From: Paracoccaceae bacterium
GTDB lineage: Bacteria; Pseudomonadota; Alphaproteobacteria; Rhodobacterales; Rhodobacteraceae
DNA: 5,200 nucleotides
NCBI GenBank assembly: GCA_020832725.1
Contig: JAFIEC010000326.1
Span: 1 to 5,200 of the forward strand
Direction of reading: 5' to 3'
The position numbers were made by a program, and so were the translations under genes. This document shows, one piece after another, positions 1 through 5,200 of the stretch; position 1 is the first letter of the stretch; the number at the start of each line of letters is the position of its first letter. The notes beneath the pieces were generated by a model. The model saw only the letters and a list, made by a program, of their open reading frames with translations, was not told the origin of the DNA and did no database searches.

Positions 1-227
1 CGGTGATCGGCTTCTGGCGCGGCGGGCCCGAGATCGCGCTGGTGGTGGCGCTGGCGATGGTGGCGATCGTGCTGATGGGCGCGTTGATCGGCATGTCGCT
101 GCCCTTCATCTTTGCAAAGATCAACCGCGATCCGGCGGCGGCCTCCGGCCCGCTGGTCACCAGTCTGGCCGACGTGCTGGGCGTGCTGACCTATTTCGGC
201 ATCGCCTCGGCGCTTCTCACGCTCTGA
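1..227 (+). CDS. mgtE: Magnesium transporter MgtE family, C-terminal fragment (5' end outside window)
   Basis: This is the last 74 codons of a gene that enters from the left edge and ends at TGA 225-227. The visible part looks like the end of the membrane domain of an MgtE-type Mg2+ channel. It has one long hydrophobic helix (about visible residues 11-36), a short loop containing NRDPAAASGP (41-50), then a last helix beginning TSLADVLGVLTYFG (53-66). In known MgtE proteins the matching 'DPA..SGP.VT...D..G...YF' segment forms the pore-lining last helix, whose aspartate (visible D57 here) lies at the Mg2+ site. The cytoplasmic N domain and CBS domains expected upstream are outside the window, so regulation by intracellular Mg2+ cannot be judged. 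pheS follows 68 nt downstream on the same strand. The family call rests on this C-terminal signature alone; a related SLC41-type transporter is the main alternative. Confidence 0.85.
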   Translation, partial: VIGFWRGGPEIALVVALAMVAIVLMGALIGMSLPFIFAKINRDPAAASGPLVTSLADVLGVLTYFGIASALLTL

Positions 228-295
228 CCCGCCGGGGACTTGCAATCCGCCGCCGCGCTGGCTAGCCCGGTGCCCGGATCACGAGGGTATGGGCA
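228..295 (+). promoter_or_regulatory. mgtE-pheS spacer with possible weak pheS promoter
   Basis: This 68-nt gap has no strong hairpin followed by a T-run, so mgtE and pheS may be co-transcribed. A possible -35 box TTGCAA (240-245) is followed after 17 nt by TAGCCC (263-268), a poor -10 match. If used, it would leave a leader of only about 20 nt. The short gap leaves no room for a Phe-codon leader peptide and attenuator like that of the E. coli pheST operon. The purine run GAGGG (283-287) is the likely ribosome binding site of pheS, 8 nt before its ATG. Confidence 0.25.
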
Positions 296-1378
296 ATGGA
301 CGATCTCGACAGCCTCAGGGGACGGACACTGGCCGCCATCGCGGGTGCCTCCGGCGAAGAGGCGCTGGAGCAGGTGCGCGTGGCCGCGCTGGGCAAGAAG
401 GGCGAGATCAGCCTGCGGATGCGCGAACTGGGCCGCATGAGCCCAGAGGAGCGGCGCAGCGCGGGCCCGGTGCTCAATGCGCTGCGCGACGAGATCGACG
501 CGGCCCTGCGCGCCCGGCGCGCGGCGTTGGCCGATGCCGCCCTCGAGGCCCGGCTGGCCGCGGAATGGCTGGATGTCACCCTTCCCGGCAGGCCCCGTCC
601 ACGCGGCACCGTTCATCCCGTGTCGCAGGTCACCGAGGAGGTGACTGCCATCTTCGCGGATATGGGCTTTGCCGTGGCCGAGGGCCCGCAGGTGGAAAGC
701 GACTGGTTCAATTTCGATGCGCTCAACATCCCGCCCGAGCATCCCGCCCGGCAGGAGCACGACACCTTCTTCATGGCGCGGGCAGAAGGGGACAATCGTC
801 CGCCCCATGTGCTGCGTACCCATACCAGCCCGGTGCAGATCAGGGCGATGCAGGCCCATGGGGCACCCCTGCGGGTGATCGCCCCGGGCCGGGTCTACCG
901 CATGGACATGGACCTGACCCACACACCCATGTTCCACCAGGTCGAGGGGCTCGCCATCGACCGCGACATCTCGATGGCCCAGCTGAAATGGACGCTTGAG
1001 GAATTCTGCCGCGCCTTCTTCGAGGTGGACAGGGTGGAGTTGCGCTTCCGGGCGTCGCACTTCCCCTTCACCGAACCCTCGGCCGAGGTCGACCTGCGCT
1101 GCTCCTGGGCGGGTGGCCAGCTGAAGATCGGAGAGGGTGACGACTGGCTGGAGATCCTTGGCTCGGGCATGATCCATCCCCGCGTGCTGGAGGCCGGCGG
1201 TATCGACCCCGCGCGCTGGCAGGGCTTTGCCTTCGGGATGGGTATCGACCGGATCGCGATGCTGAAATACGGCATCCCCGATCTGCGCGCCTTCTTCGAG
1301 AGCGACCTGCGCTGGCTGCGCCACTATGGTTTTGGCCCGCTCTCGGCGCCCGCGCTGCACGCAAGCCTGGGTGGCTGA
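296..1378 (+). CDS. pheS: Phenylalanyl-tRNA synthetase alpha subunit
   Basis: This gene encodes the catalytic alpha subunit of the alpha2beta2 class II enzyme that charges tRNA-Phe with phenylalanine using ATP in the cytoplasm. The protein is 360 aa, a normal length for the family. Residues 1-100 form a charged, helical N-terminal arm of the usual coiled-coil type. The catalytic core follows: HPVSQVTEEV (107-116) with NFDALNIPPEHPAR (139-152) around motif 1, LRTHTSPVQIRAM (173-185), motif 2 GRVYRMDMDLTHTPMFHQVEGL (198-219), the Phe-pocket segment RFRASHFPFTEPSAEVD (250-266), and motif 3 GFAFGMGIDRIAML (310-323). Ala312 aligns with E. coli Ala294, so the ordinary substrate pocket is kept. The C-terminal tail WLRHYGFGPLS (340-350) resembles alphaproteobacterial PheS. 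The ATG start is supported by GAGGG 8 nt upstream. pheT is not adjacent: the next gene is recQ on the opposite strand, and rplT is not upstream. Confidence 0.98.
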   Translation: MDDLDSLRGRTLAAIAGASGEEALEQVRVAALGKKGEISLRMRELGRMSPEERRSAGPVLNALRDEIDAALRARRAALADAALEARLAAEWLDVTLPGRPRPRGTVHPVSQVTEEVTAIFADMGFAVAEGPQVESDWFNFDALNIPPEHPARQEHDTFFMARAEGDNRPPHVLRTHTSPVQIRAMQAHGAPLRVIAPGRVYRMDMDLTHTPMFHQVEGLAIDRDISMAQLKWTLEEFCRAFFEVDRVELRFRASHFPFTEPSAEVDLRCSWAGGQLKIGEGDDWLEILGSGMIHPRVLEAGGIDPARWQGFAFGMGIDRIAMLKYGIPDLRAFFESDLRWLRHYGFGPLSAPALHASLGG

Positions 1379-1404
1379 TCCCGATCCGCGCGCGCGCCCG
1401 GCCT

Positions 1405-1515
1405 GCCGCTACTCTCTTCCTGAAATACGCAAATCCGGCGCCGCGCAGGGGCTGTGTCGCCGTGCCGGTGGTGCGGTCGGACAGAGGCGTATTTCAGGAC
1501 GGGAGTGACAGCGGC
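1405..1515. repeat. Long interrupted inverted repeat / predicted hairpin between pheS and recQ
   Basis: Two copies of one element face each other. The core GCGTATTTCAGGA lies on the + strand at 1487-1499 and on the - strand at 1418-1430, a perfect 13-bp match. Past the core the arms continue: AGAGAGT (minus strand, 1417-1411) against CGGGAGT (1500-1506), then AGCGGC on both (1410-1405 and 1510-1515), with an extra GAC (1507-1509) in the right arm. The 56-nt centre can pair further: 1434-1438 with 1477-1481, and 1441-1446 with 1471-1476, leaving a loop at 1447-1470. I count about 36 base pairs in all. The element occupies most of the 138-nt gap, starting 26 nt after the pheS stop and ending 1 nt before the recQ stop codon. 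Neither side has a T-run, so it is not a textbook intrinsic terminator. A factor-dependent or bidirectional terminator, an RNA 3'-end stabiliser, or a REP/MITE-like dispersed repeat are all possible. The repeat itself is certain; its role is not. Confidence 0.85.
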
Positions 1516-1516
1516 C

Positions 1517-3580
1517 TCACGCCTCTTCGGCGATAAGCGCGAGAAAGGCCGTGCCGAAGCGCCGGGCGCGGTCGGGGCCGACCCCGGGCAGGCGGGCCAG
1601 CGCCTCGATGCTGGCGGGCCTGGTCTCGGCGATGCGGCGCAGGACGGGCGCGCCCAGCGACATCGGGCGCTCGGTGCCGCAGGGGCCGCGCATCAGGCCG
1701 CGCTGCGCCTCGGCCAGCCGGTCATACAGGGCACCGGAGGCATCTCCGGCCAGCCGTCGTCGGGCGGGGTGCACCGCGGGCGCGTCCTCGCCGGTGATCA
1801 CCGCCAGGAAATCCACGCCGAAACTCTCGAGCTTCTTGGCCCCGACGCCGGGGATGCGCGCCATCTCGTCCAGGCTGCCGGGGCGGCGCTGGGCCATCTC
1901 GATCAGGGTGCGGTCGGGAAAAACGACATAGGCGGGAACGCGGCGGTCCTCTGCCAGTTGTCGGCGGCGGGCCTTGAGCGCGGCCAGCAGCCCGGAATCC
2001 TCCTCGGCGACCAGACTGCGTGGCTCGGGCCGGGCTGCGGCTGCGGCGCGCAGGCTGTCGCGACGCAGGCGCAGCCCCGCTTCGCCCCGCAGCACGGGCC
2101 GCGCGGCCTGCATCAGGCGCAGCGCGCCGTGGCGGGCGGGATCGGGGCGCACCAGATCGCGGCCCAGCATCTGGCGAAACACCGCCTGCCATTCGGGCGC
2201 CGACATGTCCGCCCCGACGCCGAAGGTGGGCAGGCGGTGGTGCCCGTGGGCGCGCATGCGCTCGGTTTCCACCCCGCGCAGCAGGTCGGTGAGATGGCCC
2301 GCGCCGAAGCGTTCCTCGGTGCGCAGGATCGCCGAGAGCGCCTTGCGTACCGCTTCGGTGCCGTCGAACAATTCGGGCGGATGGTCGCAGAGGTCGCAAT
2401 TCCCGCAAGGCTCTGTCGCCGTTTCCCCGAAGAAGGCCAGCAGGGTCTGGCGGCGGCAGACCTGCGCCTCGGCCAACCCCAGCAGCGCGTTCAGCCTGCC
2501 GTGATCGGCCTCTCGCCGCTCGGACGGAGCCGGGCTTTCATCGATCTGGGAGCGGCGCAGCCGGATGTCGTCGGGACCATAGAGGGTGAGGGTCTCGGCC
2601 GGGGCCCCGTCGCGGCCTGCGCGCCCGATCTCCTGATAATAGGCCTCGATCGACTTGGGCAGATCGGCATGGAGCACCCAGCGGATGTCGGGCTTGTCAA
2701 TGCCCATGCCGAAGGCGATCGTGGCGACGACGATCAGCCCGTCCTCCTGCTGAAAGCGCAACTCCGCCTCGCGGCGGGCCTCGGCCTCCATCCCGCCGTG
2801 ATAGTGGATCGCCGCATGGCCGGCCTCGCGCAGGGCGGTGGCGATGCTTTCGGTGCGGGCGCGGGTGCCGCAATAGACGATGCCGGCCTGACCGCGCCGC
2901 GCCCGGGCGAAGTCCAGCATCTGGGCCCGGGGGCCGGCCTTCGGGGCGAAGGCAAGGTGCAGGTTCGGGCGGTCGAAACCGAAGAGAAAGGTGCGCGGCG
3001 TGGCCTGCCCGAACAGGCGGGCCACGATCTCGGCCCGTGTCTCGGCATCGGCGGTGGCGGTGAAGGCGGCCAGCGGCACGCCAAGTGCTTCTCTCAACGC
3101 GCCGATGCGCAGGTAATCGGGGCGGAAATCATGGCCCCACTGGCTGACGCAATGGGCCTCGTCCACGGCGATCAGCCCTACACGCGCGCGGCGCAGAAAC
3201 CCCGCCGTCGCAGAGGATGCCAGCCTTTCCGGCGCGATGTAGAGCAGCTTCAGCCGCCCTGCGGCCGTGGCCTCATGCAGGGCGGCGGATTCCTCCTCGG
3301 TTGTGGCGGAGGTCAGGGCCGCGGCCTCCACCCCCGCCTCGCGCAGGGCGCGCACCTGATCCCGCATCAGCGCGATCAGCGGCGAAATCACAAGTGTCAG
3401 CCCGGGGCGGCACAGGGCGGGAAGCTGGAAGCACAGTGACTTGCCCCCGCCCGTGGGCATGATCGCCAGCGTGTCCTCTCCGGCGAGGACCGCCGCGACG
3501 ATCTCCTGCTGACCCGGGCGGAAGCTGTCGAATCCGAAGACGGAGGAGAGAATCCCCAGCGGGTCGGGTGCGGATATCAT
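1517..3580 (-). CDS. recQ: ATP-dependent DNA helicase RecQ with two HRDC domains
   Basis: This is a 3'-to-5' superfamily 2 DNA helicase acting in recombination and replication-fork repair. From the ATG at 3580 the protein is 687 aa; E. coli RecQ is about 610. In order it shows motif 0 FRPGQ (20-24), Walker A MPTGGGKS (41-48), motif Ia SPLIALMRDQV (66-76), DEAH (140-143) followed by the aromatic-rich loop SQWGHDFRPDY (146-156), FTATA (173-177), and motifs V/VI FGMGIDKPD and QEIGRAGRDG (about 290-325). The zinc site is C-x16-C-x2-C-x2-C (C375, C392, C395, C398). A winged-helix RQC region (about 406-506) ends in ARPVLRGE. Two HRDC-like domains follow, about 527-601 and 616-686, each with a PGVG hairpin motif. 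An in-frame GTG at 3622 would add 14 residues, but it lacks a Shine-Dalgarno and those codons (CCT, AGG, CTA) are atypical here. The ATG has AGGA 10 nt upstream. The gene is convergent with pheS and divergent from the TRAP receptor gene. Confidence 0.96.
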   Translation of the reverse strand: MISAPDPLGILSSVFGFDSFRPGQQEIVAAVLAGEDTLAIMPTGGGKSLCFQLPALCRPGLTLVISPLIALMRDQVRALREAGVEAAALTSATTEEESAALHEATAAGRLKLLYIAPERLASSATAGFLRRARVGLIAVDEAHCVSQWGHDFRPDYLRIGALREALGVPLAAFTATADAETRAEIVARLFGQATPRTFLFGFDRPNLHLAFAPKAGPRAQMLDFARARRGQAGIVYCGTRARTESIATALREAGHAAIHYHGGMEAEARREAELRFQQEDGLIVVATIAFGMGIDKPDIRWVLHADLPKSIEAYYQEIGRAGRDGAPAETLTLYGPDDIRLRRSQIDESPAPSERREADHGRLNALLGLAEAQVCRRQTLLAFFGETATEPCGNCDLCDHPPELFDGTEAVRKALSAILRTEERFGAGHLTDLLRGVETERMRAHGHHRLPTFGVGADMSAPEWQAVFRQMLGRDLVRPDPARHGALRLMQAARPVLRGEAGLRLRRDSLRAAAAARPEPRSLVAEEDSGLLAALKARRRQLAEDRRVPAYVVFPDRTLIEMAQRRPGSLDEMARIPGVGAKKLESFGVDFLAVITGEDAPAVHPARRRLAGDASGALYDRLAEAQRGLMRGPCGTERPMSLGAPVLRRIAETRPASIEALARLPGVGPDRARRFGTAFLALIAEEA

Positions 3581-3706
3581 GGCGGATAGGTCCTGCTTCG
3601 GCCTCGGAGGGCAGTCTTTCACGAAGGGCCGGGCGCGGCAACCTGTGGGCTTGCATCATCGGGCCGGGCGGGCCACACCACGCGGGCGTTACCGGAGGAA
3701 TGTGCC
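3581..3706. promoter_or_regulatory. Divergent intergenic region of recQ and the TRAP receptor gene
   Basis: This 126-nt region must hold the promoters of both divergent genes unless transcription comes from further away. I see no strong consensus promoter. On the + strand TTGCAT (3651-3656) could be a -35 box, but the sequence 17 nt downstream (CACACC) is a poor -10. On the - strand TTGCCG, 17 nt ahead of AAGACT, is a weak pair. If used, it would start transcription downstream of the GTG at 3622, which fits recQ starting at the ATG at 3580. The 10-mer GGGCCGGGCG occurs twice (3626-3635 and 3661-3670) with a 35-nt period, a possible operator but also easy to get by chance at this GC content. 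Confidence 0.35.
3694..3699 (+). promoter_or_regulatory. Ribosome binding site of the TRAP receptor gene
   Basis: GGAGGA lies 7 nt before the ATG at 3707, a near-ideal Shine-Dalgarno and the strongest in the window. It decides the start in favour of 3707 over the in-frame ATG at 3737, which would also leave a plausible signal peptide but has no comparable site. An out-of-frame ATG at 3700 directly abuts the site and is too close to be used. Confidence 0.8.
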
Positions 3707-4774
3707 ATGCTGTCCGTGAAATCCCGCCTGTTCGTCATGAGGTCGATCGCTGTCGCCGTGGTCACGCTTGGGCTCTCGTCGGGCCTGGCCATACCCGCTG
3801 CGGCGCAGGAGGTCGTGCTGAGGTTCCAGCATTTCGTCTCCCAGGCGTCGGCCAACCCGACCCATTTCATGCTGCCCTGGGCCGAGAAGATCGAGCGCGA
3901 TTCGGGCGGGCGCATCCGGGTCGAGGTGTATCCGGCGATGCAGCTGGGGGGGACCCCGGCGGGCATGTATGACCTGATCCGCGACGGGGCCATCGACGGC
4001 GGGTGGGTGATCCCGGGCTACACACCCGGTCGCTTCCCGCGCAGCGAGGTGCTGGAGCTGCCCTTCATGGTCACGAAATCGGCCGAGGAGGCATCGCGCG
4101 CGGCCTGGATTCTGGCGCAGAAGCACATGGCCGAGGATTTCGCCGATGTGCACGTGATCGCGGTGCACATGCATGGTCGGGGCCTTGTCTACAACAAGGG
4201 GCCGGGCCTGTCCGATGTCGCCGATTTCGACGGCCTGCGCCTGCGCGGCCCCAATCGCCCCGCCACCCTGTTGCTGGAGCGGCTGGGCGCGGTGCCCGTG
4301 GGCCTTCCGGTACCTGCCTTTCCTGAGGCTCTGGCCCGCGGAGTCGTCGACGGCGGCGTGATCACCTACGAGCAGGCCCCCTCGCTGCGCCTGGGAGAGC
4401 TGACGCAGAGCCACACCGATGTGGCCGGAGAGATGTCGCTCTACAACCTGTTCTTCCTCTGGGCGATGAACCGGGATCGCTACGAGTCGCTTCCTCCCGA
4501 CCTGCGGGCGGTGATCGACGCCAATTCGGGGTTTCACGCCTCGGCCTGGGCGGGGCGTGCGCATGATACCGGCGATGCCGAGGGGCGCGATGCGCTGATG
4601 GCCGCGGGTCACGAGGCGGCGGTGCTCTCGGACGAGGCGACGGCGCGCATCCGGGAACTGGGCGATGAGGTGATCGCGGAATGGGTGGCGCGGATGACCG
4701 CCCGGGGGATTGATGCCGAGGCGCTTCTGTCGGATGCCCGCGCGGCTGTTCAGGTCACGCGCGGGCGGGACTGA
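3707..4774 (+). CDS. TRAP transporter substrate-binding protein, DctP family
   Basis: This gene encodes a periplasmic receptor of a tripartite ATP-independent periplasmic (TRAP) transporter, which hands an organic acid or similar solute to DctQ/DctM-type membrane subunits. The 355-aa precursor starts with a Sec signal peptide: basic residues K5, R7 and R12, a hydrophobic core about 14-29, and probable cleavage after AAA (31-33). The mature part shows the family pattern: VVLRFQHFVSQASANPTHFMLPWAEKI near its start, SGGRIRVEVYPAMQLGG (66-82), HGRGLVYN (156-163), and DFDGLRLRGP (173-182). R180 of that last motif aligns with the conserved arginine that holds the ligand carboxylate in studied DctP/SiaP proteins. 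This is followed by ALARGVVDGGVITYE (208-222), the usual 'al..GvvDG' segment. The ligand cannot be read from the sequence; C4-dicarboxylates are only one option. No dctQ or dctM gene flanks it in the window: recQ is divergent upstream and folD convergent 15 nt downstream. The generic symbol dctP is withheld because the substrate is unknown. Confidence 0.92.
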   Translation: MLSVKSRLFVMRSIAVAVVTLGLSSGLAIPAAAQEVVLRFQHFVSQASANPTHFMLPWAEKIERDSGGRIRVEVYPAMQLGGTPAGMYDLIRDGAIDGGWVIPGYTPGRFPRSEVLELPFMVTKSAEEASRAAWILAQKHMAEDFADVHVIAVHMHGRGLVYNKGPGLSDVADFDGLRLRGPNRPATLLLERLGAVPVGLPVPAFPEALARGVVDGGVITYEQAPSLRLGELTQSHTDVAGEMSLYNLFFLWAMNRDRYESLPPDLRAVIDANSGFHASAWAGRAHDTGDAEGRDALMAAGHEAAVLSDEATARIRELGDEVIAEWVARMTARGIDAEALLSDARAAVQVTRGRD

Positions 4775-4778
4775 GGAG

Positions 4779-4790
4779 GCCGGGCCCGGC
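4779..4790. repeat. 12-bp perfect palindrome at the convergent TRAP receptor/folD junction
   Basis: GCCGGGCCCGGC is a perfect palindrome. It fills most of the 15-nt gap between the two convergent stop codons, and its last base is the final base of the folD stop (TAG on the - strand, 4790-4792). As RNA it could form only a 4-bp stem with a 4-nt loop and has no T-run, so a terminator role is weakly supported. Chance is plausible in such GC-rich DNA. Confidence 0.35.
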
Positions 4791-5200
4791 TACAGGCCCA
4801 GCCCCTCGGGTTCGGGCAGGCCGTGGGCGCGTGCGGCGGCGGTCACGGTATTGGCCAGCAGGCAGGCGATGGTCATCGGGCCCACCCCGCCGGGCACCGG
4901 TGTGATCGCCCCTGCAACGCTCAGGGCTTCGTCAAAGGCGACATCGCCGACAAGGCGGGTGCCGCCCTCCCGCTCTACCCGGTTGATGCCCACATCGACC
5001 ACCCCCGCCCCGGGGCGCAGCCAGTCGCCGCGCACCATCCCGGGCCTGCCCACGGCCGCCACCACGATATCGGCCCGCCGGGTCAGGCCCGGAAGGTCGC
5101 GGCTGCGCGAATGGGCGATGGTCACGGTGCAATCCGCCGCCAGCACCAGCTGTGCCATCGGCTTGCCCACGATGTTGGACCGCCCCAGCACCACGGCCTC
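4790..5200 (-). CDS. folD: FolD bifunctional methylenetetrahydrofolate dehydrogenase/cyclohydrolase, C-terminal part
   Basis: This cytoplasmic one-carbon enzyme oxidises 5,10-methylene-THF with NADP+ and hydrolyses the methenyl product to 10-formyl-THF, feeding purine and formyl-Met-tRNA synthesis. The last 136 residues are visible, of about 290-300 expected. The reading frame runs off the right edge, so the GTG at 5192-5194 is an internal Val codon, not a start. Visible signatures are the NADP-binding AVVLGRSNIVGKPMAQL (2-18), ADIVVAAVGRPGMV (43-56), GVVDVGIN (66-73), GDV (85-87), and the highly conserved ITPVPGGVGPMTIACLLANT (99-118). The catalytic Tyr/Lys region lies in the missing N-terminal half. 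The stop is TAG (4792-4790), 15 nt from the end of the convergent TRAP receptor gene. Nothing looks broken in the visible part. Confidence 0.97.
   Translation of the reverse strand, partial: EAVVLGRSNIVGKPMAQLVLAADCTVTIAHSRSRDLPGLTRRADIVVAAVGRPGMVRGDWLRPGAGVVDVGINRVEREGGTRLVGDVAFDEALSVAGAITPVPGGVGPMTIACLLANTVTAAARAHGLPEPEGLGL

Noticed and set aside
260..267. 8-bp palindrome GGCTAGCC in the mgtE-pheS gap as an operator or terminator
   Set aside because: Too short to separate from chance, with no T-run and no second copy nearby.
191..1360. A 389-codon open frame on the - strand opposite pheS
   Set aside because: No domain, His/Arg/Gly-rich composition, and it lies antisense to a fully conserved pheS; it is a GC-driven shadow.
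1387..1397. Alternating CG tract just after pheS, potentially Z-DNA forming
   Set aside because: Only 11 bases long in very GC-rich DNA; no further sign of function.
1454..3439. A 661-codon open frame on the + strand running antisense to most of recQ
   Set aside because: Its translation is low-complexity and rich in G, A, Q, R and H with no recognisable domain, while the opposite strand encodes a textbook RecQ with every helicase motif. Long antisense open frames are expected in GC-rich genes.
3581..3622. A 14-residue N-terminal extension of RecQ from GTG 3622
   Set aside because: There is no Shine-Dalgarno before the GTG, the codons include CCT, AGG and CTA that are unusual here, and the ATG at 3580 places the FRPGQ motif at about the same distance from the start as in E. 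coli RecQ. It is not fully excluded.
3689..4612. A 307-codon open frame on the - strand opposite the TRAP receptor gene
   Set aside because: No recognisable motifs or ribosome binding site, while the + strand frame has a signal peptide, a strong Shine-Dalgarno and family motifs.
5192..5194. GTG as a start codon of a short folD-like protein
   Set aside because: The frame stays open to the window edge and the preceding codons encode E-A, completing the conserved EAVVLGRSNIVGKP motif, so this is an internal Val of a gene cut by the window.

Overview
The window is about 5.2 kb of very GC-rich DNA with strong G/C preference at third codon positions. Gene content and protein style (PheS with an alphaproteobacterial-type C-terminal tail, a RecQ with an extended C-terminus, a TRAP-type solute-binding protein, FolD) suggest an alphaproteobacterium, most likely of the Rhodobacteraceae (Rhodobacter/Paracoccus/Roseobacter relatives). 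That placement is inference from sequence style; no marker gene here settles it.

Layout, left to right: the 3' end of a magnesium transporter gene of the MgtE family (+, cut by the left edge); a 68-nt gap; a complete pheS (+); a 138-nt gap between convergent genes that is almost filled by a two-armed inverted repeat able to fold into one long hairpin; a complete recQ helicase gene (-) with two HRDC domains; a 126-nt divergent intergenic region; a complete gene for a DctP-type TRAP substrate-binding protein with a signal peptide (+); a 15-nt convergent junction; and the 3' part of folD (-), cut by the right edge.

The genes are mainly housekeeping: Mg2+ import, Phe-tRNA charging, DNA repair and recombination, and one-carbon folate metabolism, plus one periplasmic solute receptor. 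They do not look like a single pathway or operon. Only mgtE and pheS run in the same direction and could be co-transcribed. The strand pattern (+ + - + -) makes recQ and the TRAP receptor gene divergent, and makes two convergent pairs (pheS/recQ and TRAP receptor/folD). No tRNA or rRNA gene, CRISPR array, transposase or phage gene was seen.

I found no convincing new multi-gene system. The observation most worth following is the inverted repeat between pheS and recQ (1405-1515). Its two diverged 26-29 nt arms, with additional pairing inside, look like a structured 3'-UTR or a dispersed intergenic repeat rather than a standard terminator. Secondary points are pheS without pheT or rplT beside it, RecQ with tandem HRDC domains, and a TRAP receptor gene with no membrane-subunit genes next to it in the window.
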